Positions 1-9,438 of a DNA stretch of 64,000 nucleotides are shown here, one piece after another. Source of the stretch: Verrucomicrobiaceae bacterium (GTDB lineage: Bacteria > Pseudomonadota > Gammaproteobacteria > Pseudomonadales > CAMLJR01); NCBI GenBank assembly GCA_028293825.1, contig JAQGNY010000040.1, forward strand, positions 1 through 64,000, written 5' to 3'. The notes beneath the pieces are model-generated. The model made no database searches. It was not told the origin of the DNA and was given only the letters and a program-made list of their open reading frames with translations. Every line of letters begins with the position of its first letter. Position 1 is the stretch's first letter. The translations under genes were made by a program, and so were the position numbers.

Positions 1-89
1 GACTGATTATCGCAGACGGTGACAGTGACTCGATCCTGAATAATGCAAAAGTGCGCGAAATTTATTTAGGAGAACATTTCCGTCTATAA
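1..89 (+). CDS. lptB: LPS export ABC transporter ATP-binding protein LptB (3' end only)
   Basis: Only the last 28 codons are in the window, read in frame from base 3 to a TAA at 87-89. The C-terminal residues VREIYLGEHFRL match the characteristic LptB tail. LptB is the cytoplasmic ATPase of the LptBFGC complex that extracts lipopolysaccharide from the inner membrane. Its position directly before rpoN is the usual one in gammaproteobacteria and supports the call. The catalytic motifs lie outside the window, so the identification rests on tail plus context. Confidence 0.8.
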   Translation, partial: LIIADGDSDSILNNAKVREIYLGEHFRL

Positions 90-194
90 GCGATTGCTGA
101 TTGCAGGCAAATCGCTACGCGACTAAACTCAGGATGCAGAATTCGTTCCAGATTGCCGAATTTTTGCCCACCCCATAGTTCGCGGTAGAGGTTT

Positions 195-1667
195 ATGAAA
201 CAGTCGCTACAACTAAGACTTGGCCAGCAGCTGACGATGACACCGCAGCTGCAGCAAGCGATCAAACTTCTGCAATTGTCCACATTGGACTTGCAACAGG
301 AAATCCAGACGGCGCTCGACAGCAATCCCATGCTCGAGGTCAGCGAGGACGAAGAGCCGTCGGCACTACCGACGGCCGATCTGACCGCGCCGCTCAACGG
401 ACAAGAGTCCGCAGCGCCCACTACTGTCGACAGCCCCGAAGAAGAAATCAGCGACTGGCAGAACGACATTCCCGGCGACTTGCCGGTGGATACGCGCTGG
501 GACGATGTCTATCAAACTTCGGGCAGCGGCTCTGGCGGCGACGATTCCGACTTCGATTTCGATGCCCGCAACGGCACTAGCGATTCATTGCAAGATCATC
601 TGCAATGGCAGCTCAACCTCACCCGCATGTCCGATACCGACCGCGAAATAGCCACGGCGATTATCGACGCGATCGACAATGACGGCCGGCTGACGATCAG
701 CCCAGAAGAAATTCTTGAGGGCATGCCCGCCGAAGCCGAAGTTGAAATGGACGAGGTGATGGCCGTGCTGCATCGCCTGCAGCAATTCGATCCGCCCGGT
801 GTTGGCGGTCGCGATCTGCGCGAATGCCTGTTAATTCAAATGCAACAACTCGACCCCGCCACACCGTGGCTGCGAGAAGCAAAACTCGTTGTCGATAAAT
901 ATATTCAACTGCTTGGTAGCCGCGACTACATGCAGCTGATGCGGCGCTCGCGCCTGCGCGAAAATGAACTGCGCGAAGTTCTGAAACTTATTCAGACATT
1001 AAACCCGAGCCCCGGCTCGATGATTAATCCGAGCACCGCCGAATATGTTGTGCCCGATGTTTTCGTGCGCAAAATTCGCGGCCGCTGGACGGTTGAACTT
1101 AATCCGGAAATCGCGCCCAAACTACGGATTAACGCCGATTACGCAGCGTTGGTACGACGCTCCGATTCAGGCTCCGATAAAAATTATTTACGCGATAATT
1201 TACAAGAAGCACGCTGGTTCTTAAAAAGCCTGCAGAGTCGAAACGAAACGCTGCTGAAAGTATCGAGCAAAATTGTCGAGCATCAGCGCGGATTTTTCGA
1301 ATACGGCGAAGAGGCAATGAAGCCGCTGGTATTGCACGATATTGCCGAAGCCGTCGGCATGCATGAATCGACCATTTCCCGCGTGACCACACAGAAATAT
1401 ATGCACACACCGCGCGGTATTTTCGAATTGAAATATTTCTTTTCGAGTCATGTGGCAACGGAGTCGGGTGGCGAATGCTCGTCGACCGCGATTCGCGCAT
1501 TAATTAAAAAATTGATCGCCGTCGAAAATCCGCGCAAGCCATTGAGCGACAGCCGCATTACGGAATTACTTTCGGAACAGGGCATCGTGGTAGCGCGCCG
1601 TACCATCGCAAAATATCGCGAAGCAATGGCCATCGCACCATCCAACGAAAGAAAACGTTTAATCTAA
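195..1667 (+). CDS. rpoN: RNA polymerase sigma-54 factor RpoN
   Basis: This 490-residue protein is sigma-54, which directs RNA polymerase to -24/-12 promoters and needs AAA+ activators. The Gln/Leu-rich N-terminal region I (residues about 1-50, [20 protein letters not shown]) is the activator-interacting part. An acidic linker follows at about 50-125, then the core-binding domain, and the C-terminal RpoN box [10 protein letters not shown] near residue 470 recognises the -24 element. Length is normal for the family. The start is the ATG after GGTAGAGGTTT. It opens the usual rpoN-hpf-ptsN-rapZ-ptsO cluster. Confidence 0.98.
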   Translation: MKQSLQLRLGQQLTMTPQLQQAIKLLQLSTLDLQQEIQTALDSNPMLEVSEDEEPSALPTADLTAPLNGQESAAPTTVDSPEEEISDWQNDIPGDLPVDTRWDDVYQTSGSGSGGDDSDFDFDARNGTSDSLQDHLQWQLNLTRMSDTDREIATAIIDAIDNDGRLTISPEEILEGMPAEAEVEMDEVMAVLHRLQQFDPPGVGGRDLRECLLIQMQQLDPATPWLREAKLVVDKYIQLLGSRDYMQLMRRSRLRENELREVLKLIQTLNPSPGSMINPSTAEYVVPDVFVRKIRGRWTVELNPEIAPKLRINADYAALVRRSDSGSDKNYLRDNLQEARWFLKSLQSRNETLLKVSSKIVEHQRGFFEYGEEAMKPLVLHDIAEAVGMHESTISRVTTQKYMHTPRGIFELKYFFSSHVATESGGECSSTAIRALIKKLIAVENPRKPLSDSRITELLSEQGIVVARRTIAKYREAMAIAPSNERKRLI

Positions 1668-1851
1668 TTTATACCGAAATAAATTAACGAAGAAGCGTTT
1701 AAATGGGTCGGTAATAGCTTTATCAATAATTGCGGACAACTCATCGAAAAGGTAAGCAACAGCGGCGCGGTTTGATCTATATTGAACACAGGGTACGTGA
1801 TTAACGCACTCTTCAGCGCCAACTCCCCATCGGTAACCAAGGAGTCTAACT

Positions 1852-2139
1852 ATGCAAATTACCGTGAGCGGTCATCATGTCGACGTTTCTCCCGCCCTGC
1901 GCGATTACGTGACGGTGAAATTGTCTAAACTACAAAATCACTTTGACAACATAACCAATACCGCCGTGACACTTACCGTGGAAAAACTGGTGCAAAAAGC
2001 CGAGGCAACGATGCATGTCGCTGGCGCCAATTTATTTGCGATGTGTGAATCCGAGGATATGTATGCGGCGATCGACAGTCTCGCCGACAAATTGGATCGA
2101 CAGTTAATTAAACACAAAGAGAAAATAAAAGGGCGTTGA
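1852..2139 (+). CDS. hpf: Ribosome hibernation promoting factor HPF (short form)
   Basis: This 95-residue protein belongs to the short HPF/YfiA family, which binds the 30S decoding region and promotes inactive 100S ribosomes in stationary phase. It starts MQITVSGHHVDVSPALRDYV, typical of the beta-alpha fold, and lacks the C-terminal dimerisation extension of long HPF. A clear AAGGAG Shine-Dalgarno precedes the ATG at 1852. A 184-bp gap after rpoN leaves room for its own promoter, while ptsN starts only 19 bp downstream. Confidence 0.96.
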   Translation: MQITVSGHHVDVSPALRDYVTVKLSKLQNHFDNITNTAVTLTVEKLVQKAEATMHVAGANLFAMCESEDMYAAIDSLADKLDRQLIKHKEKIKGR

Positions 2140-2158
2140 AAAACGCTCTTAGCCCCGT

Positions 2159-2614
2159 ATGCAACTCAATTCAATTCTTACTGTGGAGCGCACGCTATGT
2201 CGTGCGCAAGCAACCAGCAAACAATTGGCTCTGGAGAACTGCGCGCAATTTATTGCTGAATCGATTCCGTCATTAGCCGCAGCTGATCTACTACAAAATT
2301 TACTCGCACGTGAGCGCCTTGGCAGCACCGGCCTCGGTTATGGCATCGCCATTCCGCACTGTCGTTTAAAAAATATCGATAGCGTTATCGGTGCGCTAAT
2401 TACGCTGGAAACGGCGATTGATTTCGATGCGGTCGACGGGGCGCCAGTCGATATTTTATTTGTACTGCTCGCACCCGAACGCGCACTGCAAGAACATTTA
2501 AATGCGCTCGCCGCATTGGCGACCCAATTTAATGTGAGCGAGTACCGCCAACAATTGCGCGCAGCTACCACTGCCGAGCAATTGTTTACCACCGCCATTA
2601 AATCTTTTAATTAG
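2159..2614 (+). CDS. ptsN: Nitrogen-regulatory PTS enzyme IIA (EIIA-Ntr)
   Basis: The 151-residue protein is a PTS EIIA of the fructose/mannitol fold, working in the regulatory phosphorelay PtsP-NPr-EIIANtr that affects potassium and nitrogen metabolism rather than sugar uptake. The phosphorylated histidine is His67 in GIAIPHCRLKN. Gene order hpf-ptsN-rapZ-ptsO is the standard Ntr-PTS arrangement and the HPr partner is encoded 1 kb downstream. No membrane segment is present, as expected for a soluble regulator. Confidence 0.96.
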   Translation: MQLNSILTVERTLCRAQATSKQLALENCAQFIAESIPSLAAADLLQNLLARERLGSTGLGYGIAIPHCRLKNIDSVIGALITLETAIDFDAVDGAPVDILFVLLAPERALQEHLNALAALATQFNVSEYRQQLRAATTAEQLFTTAIKSFN

Positions 2615-2632
2615 ATAGCGCGAGGAGCGACG

Positions 2633-3487
2633 ATGCAGCTTGTCATCATCAGCGGTCGCTCCGGCTCCGGCAAAAGTTCCGCGTTGCACTTATTCGAAGA
2701 TGAAGGTTTTTACGCGATAGACAATTTGCCGGTCTCGCTATTACCGCAGCTCGTCGAAACATTACGCGACGATCAAAACGCCAATCGCAAAGTCGCGGTT
2801 TGCGTCGATGCACGCAATGCCACCAAAGATATATCGCGCTTCAGCGCGTTAATACAAGCGCTGCCGCCCGAAGTAAAAACTGAAGTTTTATATCTCGACG
2901 CCGACGATCACACGCTGATCAAACGTTTTTCCGAAACGCGCCGCCGTCATCCGCTGAGCGATGAACACACGGCCTTGCCGGAGGCGATTGCGCAAGAAAA
3001 ACGCTGGCTCGAACCGATTGCTATGGCCGCGGGACTCAAGCTCGATACCAGTACGATGAACGTGCACGAATTGCGCAGCACGCTGCGCGCGCGCGTACTC
3101 GGGCGCAGCGCGGCAGGCCTATCGTTAATGTTTATTTCGTTCGGGTACAAGCGCGGCGTGCCGGTTGATTCCGATTTGGTATTCGATTTGCGCGTGCTGC
3201 CGAATCCGCACTGGGATCCCTTATTGCGCAGCCTTACCGGGCGCGATGGACAGGTCGTGGCATTTCTCGATGAAAAAACCGAAGTTAACGAAATGTTCAA
3301 CGATATATTTAATCTGCTAAAAAAATGGCTACCGAAATTTCTCGCCGGCAATCGCAGTTATCTAACTGTTTCGCTTGGTTGCACCGGTGGGCAACATCGC
3401 TCAGTATATATGGCCGAGCGTTTAGCCAAGGCATTCAGCAGTAAATTCAAAGACGTGCAGGTGCGGCACCGGGAACTCGATAGTTAA
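2633..3487 (+). CDS. rapZ: RNase adapter protein RapZ
   Basis: This 284-residue protein carries an N-terminal P-loop GRSGSGKSSAL (residues about 7-17) and the C-terminal segment GCTGGQHRSVYMAERL conserved in RapZ/YvcJ. In enterobacteria RapZ delivers the small RNA GlmZ to RNase E and so tunes glmS expression; the role here is inferred from the family. The ATG at 2633 follows GCGAGGAGCGACG, a good ribosome site, 18 bp after ptsN. Confidence 0.96.
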   Translation: MQLVIISGRSGSGKSSALHLFEDEGFYAIDNLPVSLLPQLVETLRDDQNANRKVAVCVDARNATKDISRFSALIQALPPEVKTEVLYLDADDHTLIKRFSETRRRHPLSDEHTALPEAIAQEKRWLEPIAMAAGLKLDTSTMNVHELRSTLRARVLGRSAAGLSLMFISFGYKRGVPVDSDLVFDLRVLPNPHWDPLLRSLTGRDGQVVAFLDEKTEVNEMFNDIFNLLKKWLPKFLAGNRSYLTVSLGCTGGQHRSVYMAERLAKAFSSKFKDVQVRHRELDS

Positions 3488-3663
3488 ATATGTTGTCTGT
3501 AGCACAGCGAAATTACGCATGTTTAACGCCACACGTATTTTGTGTTTGCTCCACAGTTAATGCTTATCAGCTCGGCAACATTTAGTACCAGTTTTACCCT
3601 TTAAAATTTATGGCGATGTATTTCATCGCTGGGTATGTGAATCGGTTGGCAGCAGGCAATTTT

Positions 3664-3933
3664 ATGATTTCAAAAAAAATAACAATTATTAACAAGCTGG
3701 GTTTACATGCTCGTGCCGCCGCCAAATTGGTTTCGACGACAGCGGCGTTTCGCTGTCAAATCCGTGCTGGTTTGAGTAATCGCATGGTCGATGCAAAAAG
3801 CATTATGGCCGTGATGATGTTAGCTGCGAGCAAAGGCACCGACCTCGATCTGGAATTCGACGGCGACGATGAGCTGGTCGCTCATGATGCCGTCGTGGCA
3901 CTGATCAACAATCGTTTCGGCGAAGCGGAATAA
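3664..3933 (+). CDS. ptsO: HPr-family phosphocarrier NPr
   Basis: Starting at the ATG at 3664 this is an 89-residue HPr-fold protein, the usual size of NPr. The phosphorylation site is His15 in KLGLHARAAAKLV. It passes phosphate from PtsP to EIIANtr (ptsN, upstream). An upstream in-frame ATG at 3610 would add 18 residues with no family similarity, and it overlaps a small hairpin (GCGATG/CATCGC, 3613-3629), so I reject it as the start. The 176-bp gap after rapZ suggests separate control from the upstream genes. Confidence 0.93.
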   Translation: MISKKITIINKLGLHARAAAKLVSTTAAFRCQIRAGLSNRMVDAKSIMAVMMLAASKGTDLDLEFDGDDELVAHDAVVALINNRFGEAE

Positions 3934-3943
3934 AATTACAGCG

Positions 3944-4462
3944 ATGACTATGACCGACTCAGCCGATAGCGAATTTTTCGACCCGGAAAAACCCAGTAAA
4001 AGTGCGCGCAAACGCGAAATGCAGGCGCTGCAGGATATCGGCACCACCATCGTTAAATTAAGCGAAGGCGAGTTGGCGCATATTCCGCTCGAAGGCGAAT
4101 TACAAACGGCGATTCTCACCGCACGCCGCATCACAAGTCACGAAGGCCTTCGCCGCCAAATGCAATTTATCGGCAAGTTGATGCGCACGCAGGACACTTC
4201 GGCAATTCAGGCTGCACTTTACGATCTCGAACACGGCCGGCAGGAACACAACCAGCGCTTCCATCAACTCGAAGCATTGCGCGATGAATTAATCGCAGCC
4301 GGCGTCAGCGGCATGGACAAAGTGTTAGAGCCGTATCCACATGCCGACCGACAACACTTGCGCCAGCTGATCAGCGCGGCCGTAAAAGAAAAAGAACAGA
4401 ACAAACCACCAGCGGCCGCGCGTAAATTATTTCGCTATTTGCGCGAGCTGGCCGAGCTTTAA
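3944..4462 (+). CDS. darP: Ribosome biogenesis factor DarP (YjgA family, DUF615)
   Basis: This 172-residue acidic, helix-rich protein starts MTMTDSADSEFFDPEKPSKSARKREMQALQ, which is the recognisable N-terminus of the YjgA/DUF615 family. Family members associate with late 50S ribosomal precursors. It lies 10 bp after ptsO and is followed by a strong terminator. In P. aeruginosa the homologue sits between pmbA and tldD, and both are missing here. Confidence 0.92.
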   Translation: MTMTDSADSEFFDPEKPSKSARKREMQALQDIGTTIVKLSEGELAHIPLEGELQTAILTARRITSHEGLRRQMQFIGKLMRTQDTSAIQAALYDLEHGRQEHNQRFHQLEALRDELIAAGVSGMDKVLEPYPHADRQHLRQLISAAVKEKEQNKPPAAARKLFRYLRELAEL

Positions 4463-4482
4463 TAACGCGACAAACAATCCGT

Positions 4483-4508
4483 AAGGGCGCGATTTATCGC
4501 GCCCTTTT
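4483..4508 (+). terminator. Rho-independent terminator after darP
   Basis: An 11-bp perfect inverted repeat (AAGGGCGCGAT / ATCGCGCCCTT) with a two-base centre is followed by TTTT. It lies 20 bp past the darP stop, between converging genes, and probably ends the rpoN-darP transcript. Confidence 0.85.
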
Positions 4509-4579
4509 CACGGCTGCATTGAATCAATTTTGTGCGTAGACAATGTCCCTCGTGGTATATCAGAGAAACACACGCCGAT

Positions 4580-5464
4580 TTATTTCAACGCGATATCGAA
4601 TCGTCGGTGTTGGATCACCGGCATCGTGCCGCGCTCGCGTTTTAATTTTTCCAAATCGATAGTGGCAGTAATCACGCTCTCGCCGAATGCGGATTCCGCC
4701 AATACCGTGCCCCAGCTATCGACAATTACCGAGCCACCCGATGTATGTCGCGTCGCGCTATGTTCGCCGCCCTGATTCGCGCCGATAAAATAACACTGCG
4801 TTTCTATCGCGCGCGCCCGCAATAAAGGCAGCCAATGTGCGAGGCCAGTTTTGCGCGTAAACGCCGACGGAACGACGATAACTTCCGCGCCCTGTAAGCG
4901 CAGCTGTTGAAATAATTCGGGAAAGCGCAGGTCGTAACACACCGCCATGCCGACGCAGCCGAATGGCGTCGGCACGGTAACCACGGCATCGCCAGGCGCA
5001 AAGGTATTCGACTCGCGATAGCTGCCCTGCTTGTCGTTCACATCGACATCGAACAAATGCATTTTGTCGTAGCGCGCGACTTCGCGACCGCTGGCATCGA
5101 TTAAAAAACTTGCCGCGCGCGGGCGTGCTTTAGCAGAGTTTTTACTCGCATTCGCAGCGTCGCCTTTCTCTGCTTTCTCTGGAATAGCAATTTCGTCCAA
5201 CACCGGAATCGTGCCGCCAACGATCCACACCTTATGCAACGCCGCTTGCTCGGCGAGAAATGTGCGCACACGCGGCCTCGGGCCGGCTTCACTGGCGCCG
5301 AGTTGTTGCTGCTCCTGGCTGATAAATAATGCGAAAGCTTCGGGCAACACCAACAATTGCGCGCCGCGTTCGGCCGCCTGCGCAATTAAAACCTTGGCGC
5401 GCGCCAGATTGGTTTCCACGTCATTGCCGGAAACCATTTGTATCGCTGCAACACTGGTAGTCAT
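4580..5464 (-). CDS. Carbon-nitrogen hydrolase (nitrilase superfamily, Nit/YbeM-like)
   Basis: This 294-residue protein has the nitrilase triad: Glu in VLPEAFALF, Lys in YDKMHLFDV and Cys in AVCYDLRFPE. Relatives are omega-amidases or deaminated-glutathione amidases, so amide cleavage of a small cytosolic compound is expected; the substrate is not determined. An unusual Lys/Ala-rich insertion of about 25 residues sits near residues 112-137, before the catalytic Lys. The start overlaps the yhdP stop as ATGA, so the two are translationally coupled. The usual downstream partner tldD is absent. Confidence 0.92.
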   Translation of the reverse strand: MTTSVAAIQMVSGNDVETNLARAKVLIAQAAERGAQLLVLPEAFALFISQEQQQLGASEAGPRPRVRTFLAEQAALHKVWIVGGTIPVLDEIAIPEKAEKGDAANASKNSAKARPRAASFLIDASGREVARYDKMHLFDVDVNDKQGSYRESNTFAPGDAVVTVPTPFGCVGMAVCYDLRFPELFQQLRLQGAEVIVVPSAFTRKTGLAHWLPLLRARAIETQCYFIGANQGGEHSATRHTSGGSVIVDSWGTVLAESAFGESVITATIDLEKLKRERGTMPVIQHRRFDIALK

Positions 5465-8400
5465 GGTTTGTCCTCCGCTTTGACAGCGTTTGCATCTGCC
5501 GCTTTTTGCTGCAATTTGTCGTCGAATACGCTGCGCAATTTTACTTTCGGATCAGCCCACGGCCCATTGATGTCGTATGCCGCGCTGGCGAATTTATCTA
5601 CCTGATTGGCAAAAATTTTACTCGCAACAAATACCCCGGCCGCAACCGGCAATCCGCCCGCCAGCGCCGCGACCCAGGGCAAATTGCTCGCCACTGGCAA
5701 GGTTGCTACCAATTCCATATCGGTTTGATCGGTGTTGAAATCGATTTGCCCGGCAACGCGAAACCGGCTCGACGGACTTTTAATTTCCAGCGGGTCCGCC
5801 GTCTTCAATACGCCATGCTGCATCGCAAAACTGCCTTTCATGTCGTCGAAGCTAACGCCATCTTTAAACACATCGGAAAAATCGAGCTGCAGTCGTTTTA
5901 AAAAATTCGCGAAATTAAAAATACCGACCACTTTTAAAGCGCCGGTCGCCGAGCTCGATGCTTTCAGAAAGCGGCCATCGTCGATGGTTAAGCGCGCGTC
6001 GCCTTCCGCCTGCGTGAATTTGAATTGATCCGGCGCACCCGGCCACTCCAAGGCGATATCGATTTCACCGCGCTTTGAAGTTAGCACTGGCTCGTAATGC
6101 CAGCGCTGCAATGCCACCGCCGCATCGTCCACCACCAGATGCGCATTGAATGAGCTGCGATCGACGCCATCGCGGCGCGTCCACGTCATGCTCGCCGGCT
6201 GCTCGCCGCGCGGACCGATGGTGACATCGCGCAACTGCCCGAATACATTTTCAATCCGCATCCCGTCCGCAATCGGGCGCAGTTGCATCGACAGCGAACC
6301 CCACTCTTCACCCCCGCGCGATAAATGCTCGATGCTGATATCGATCGGAATAATTTTGGTCGGATCGATTTGCTCCAGCGCCGAATGCGGCGTAGTGGTC
6401 GGCACTACCGGCTCCGCTGCGGCAGCGGGCAACCGCACGTAATTTAATTTCGCGATCCACGGTTGTTGCGCGCTATCGGGCACGCGCAAGTTGCCGGCCA
6501 ATTGCTGCGCGGCGAGACTCAATTGCCAGGCCTGCGCATCGCGATGCCCCGACAGCGCCAATGCGTTAAGCGTTTGCCCGCCGATCGTCACCGTATCGAA
6601 TTGCAGATCACGCACCGATAACGCCAGCGCGTTCGCGTCCTGCGGTTTGTCCGCGCCTGCCGCGGTGCGATCCTGCGCCATGACATCGCGCCACTCGTTA
6701 AAATCGAGCACCGGCACGCGGCCGGTCAGAATCATTTGCTGCGTCGAGAAATGCGTTCGGCCAGTTTTGCTGAGACGCAGCACACCGGCATCGACCTGCG
6801 CGTCGTCGTCCCAACGCAGCCGCAACTCAGCCCACTCGCCCAAGTCCGCCAGCAACTCGCGCTGCCCACCCAAACTCATGCTCACTTCCAGCGGTAGCAC
6901 CTGGTCGGCTGCTTTGTTATACGGCGGCGGCAAATGCAGCGTCACACCCTGTAAATCCGAATGCACGATCACTTCGCTGTTGTCGCCGGCAATGCGCAGT
7001 TTTGCCTCAAACGGTGTATCGCCGTCGGCGTAATCGAACAGCGGCTGCTGCAACCACGTTTTTAAATCGGCCATGCCGATGATGCCGGCCGCTTCAATAT
7101 TCAAATCGCCGTTGGTTTCGTTCGCGACTTTTAGTGTCAGCGGCTTGCCGTACCACTTGCCGTTTAGCGCCGGCGATTGCAAACCGTTTTCGGTGCTGTA
7201 ATTCAACGGTCCGCGCACATCGGTGAGCACGATGTGTTGATCGGTCAGCGTCAACGTGCCCGGCCCCAACTCGCTGTCGATATGCAGTTGCGACACGCGC
7301 TCACCGCCAATCGGAATACCGAGATCGAGTTTTGAATGGACGCTGCCGCGCCAGTGCCATTTATCGAGCGCACTGCCCAGCCGCTTATGCAGCGGACTTT
7401 CGTACAGCAGCTTCAACACGTCGTCGTCGGCGCCGGTCGCATCGCCGCGCACGGTCAGCCAACTGCCGCTGTCGGGATGATGCAGTTCGACATTGATATT
7501 GCTCAGCGCGATGCGATCAAGCACGCGCGCGCTCGGCGCCTGCACCAACACATCGCCGTCGTCGACCCACACGCCGGCGCGCAAGTTATGCAGCGGCGGC
7601 CATTCGGGCTGATACGCCAGCTCGCCATCGCGCACGTCGAGAAACAATTGCACGGTGTCATTTAGCGAATCCTCGCCACTAAGCGACCCGCGATAAATAA
7701 AGCCGCCGAGCAGTAATTTGCCGCCCTGAATCGAGCGATCCAGCCATTCGAGCAAGGTTGGCTGCAGCGTGTACGGCACGAAACGATTGCGATACTGCGC
7801 ATCGGAATTGCGCAAACCGACCATCAACGTCATCAGCGATGGGCCATGCTCAACCGGCAAATCCAGTGCGAATCGCGCCGTGGCGCTGCCGGCATCGCCT
7901 TCGACCGGAATCGGCCCGCTGTTCACCAGAATATGCTCGCCCTCAACGCGCCAGCCGATGCGTCCGCGCACACGATCAAAGCGCAGCGGCTCGTGATAGA
8001 CGTGCGGAAACTCCATCGCGAAACCATCGCTGACCAAATCGACCGCACCGCTGTGTAAACCGGCATCGATATAGCCGCCGCCACCTTCGACACCCGGCGC
8101 GCCGCCCCAAGGGCGCACGGCAATCTGTGCGAGCTCGGCGCGCAGTCGCAGCTGATCGGCCTTGAGTGGCAAATCGATCAGCACATTGCGCAATGCACCG
8201 CGTGCAGCCATCGTCGATAAAATATCGCGCAGATGCGCGGGCAGCTCATTGCTGGCAAGCAGCGCTTCACTCAACGGTGCGATCTGCAACTCCGGCAAAG
8301 CCACCCGATAAAAGTCCGGCCGCTCGGCGCTGGTACTAAACGCCAGCTGACGAAAATCGAGCTTGATATCGCTCCAGGTGCCGGTCAGTTGCGGCAACCA

Positions 8401-9336
8401 CAATTGGCGGCGGCCGGCTTCTTCGCGCAATAAAAACTCGGCTTTGATATCGGTCACCGGTGGCAAGGCGAGGTCGCTAAAGCCGGCGATATCAAGCTGC
8501 GGCAGCGCCGCTTTGCCGCGCACTTCGATAGCGCCGCCAGCGCGCCAATCGAGCCACACCGCGCCGTCGATAAAACCGTGCTGCAAATCGACGCCGAAGG
8601 CTTTTGCCGCCGGCAGTACCGGCGTTAAATCGACGCCGTGCAAATCGGCGTGACCGCGCGCGGTGAACTGTTTTTCATCACGCGGATCGCCGTGCGTTTC
8701 CACCACCAGCGTGAATGGCGCCGACTTCTCGGAAAAAGTCAGTGCTAAATTGATTCGGCGAAAATCGCCGGCACGCTGCAGCTGCAATGTTTTGCCGGCA
8801 ATTTGCGCGGTGGCACCGCCGACAAAATGCAAATCGATTTGCGAATCGGTCAATTGCGCGCGATAAATCGCCAGCAGCAAATCGAACAACGCATCGGTGT
8901 TGGTTTCGCCCTGCGCGACAAAGCCGGGCAAGTGCCAATGCCCGATCGGCACTTCTTCCAATTGCACGTGCACGCCGCGACCTTGCAGGCTGCTGATTGC
9001 CAACGTGCGCTCATTAATGCTGCGAAACAGACCGAGCTGCAATTCGACGTGATCGATTTGCACAACAATTTCAGCGGGATTTTGCGGGTTGTATAAGCGC
9101 AGATTGTCGATTACAAAATGCGGCGAGAGCTGCTGCCAACGTCCGCTTATATGACCGACGCTCAGGTGCAGACCAGTGCGCTTATTGAACGCATCGACCA
9201 CTTGCTGCTGATGCGTTTCCACGTACGGAATGTAATGCCGCCCCAAACTCACCACCAGCCCGACCACCAACACCGCACCGACCAGTACAGTCCACAGCAA
9301 ACGGTTGAGCCAAACCAGCGTTGTACGCGACAGCAT
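5461..9336 (-). CDS. yhdP: YhdP family AsmA-like intermembrane phospholipid transport protein
   Basis: The 1291-residue product has one N-terminal membrane helix (about residues 8-30) followed by a long beta-strand-rich periplasmic region and an AsmA-like C-terminus near residues 1130-1240. This is the YhdP architecture: a bridge-like protein that helps move phospholipids to the outer membrane, partly redundant with TamB and YdbH in Escherichia coli. Size is as expected. It lies in the conserved mreBCD-maf-rng-yhdP-nit order, 102 bp after rng. Confidence 0.94.
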   Translation of the reverse strand: MLSRTTLVWLNRLLWTVLVGAVLVVGLVVSLGRHYIPYVETHQQQVVDAFNKRTGLHLSVGHISGRWQQLSPHFVIDNLRLYNPQNPAEIVVQIDHVELQLGLFRSINERTLAISSLQGRGVHVQLEEVPIGHWHLPGFVAQGETNTDALFDLLLAIYRAQLTDSQIDLHFVGGATAQIAGKTLQLQRAGDFRRINLALTFSEKSAPFTLVVETHGDPRDEKQFTARGHADLHGVDLTPVLPAAKAFGVDLQHGFIDGAVWLDWRAGGAIEVRGKAALPQLDIAGFSDLALPPVTDIKAEFLLREEAGRRQLWLPQLTGTWSDIKLDFRQLAFSTSAERPDFYRVALPELQIAPLSEALLASNELPAHLRDILSTMAARGALRNVLIDLPLKADQLRLRAELAQIAVRPWGGAPGVEGGGGYIDAGLHSGAVDLVSDGFAMEFPHVYHEPLRFDRVRGRIGWRVEGEHILVNSGPIPVEGDAGSATARFALDLPVEHGPSLMTLMVGLRNSDAQYRNRFVPYTLQPTLLEWLDRSIQGGKLLLGGFIYRGSLSGEDSLNDTVQLFLDVRDGELAYQPEWPPLHNLRAGVWVDDGDVLVQAPSARVLDRIALSNINVELHHPDSGSWLTVRGDATGADDDVLKLLYESPLHKRLGSALDKWHWRGSVHSKLDLGIPIGGERVSQLHIDSELGPGTLTLTDQHIVLTDVRGPLNYSTENGLQSPALNGKWYGKPLTLKVANETNGDLNIEAAGIIGMADLKTWLQQPLFDYADGDTPFEAKLRIAGDNSEVIVHSDLQGVTLHLPPPYNKAADQVLPLEVSMSLGGQRELLADLGEWAELRLRWDDDAQVDAGVLRLSKTGRTHFSTQQMILTGRVPVLDFNEWRDVMAQDRTAAGADKPQDANALALSVRDLQFDTVTIGGQTLNALALSGHRDAQAWQLSLAAQQLAGNLRVPDSAQQPWIAKLNYVRLPAAAAEPVVPTTTPHSALEQIDPTKIIPIDISIEHLSRGGEEWGSLSMQLRPIADGMRIENVFGQLRDVTIGPRGEQPASMTWTRRDGVDRSSFNAHLVVDDAAVALQRWHYEPVLTSKRGEIDIALEWPGAPDQFKFTQAEGDARLTIDDGRFLKASSSATGALKVVGIFNFANFLKRLQLDFSDVFKDGVSFDDMKGSFAMQHGVLKTADPLEIKSPSSRFRVAGQIDFNTDQTDMELVATLPVASNLPWVAALAGGLPVAAGVFVASKIFANQVDKFASAAYDINGPWADPKVKLRSVFDDKLQQKAADANAVKAEDKP

Positions 9337-9438
9337 TAATTAGAACCGGGAAAAGTGACGGACGCGGCAAACGCGAATGAGGCTATAGACGCATGCCGAT
9401 TTGAAAAATTCACGGCGGCTTTTTCCGAGGTTGGCTGA

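Noticed and set aside
3610-3663. Upstream ATG of the NPr gene
   Set aside because: It adds 18 residues without family similarity and lies in a hairpin; the ATG at 3664 gives the normal HPr start.
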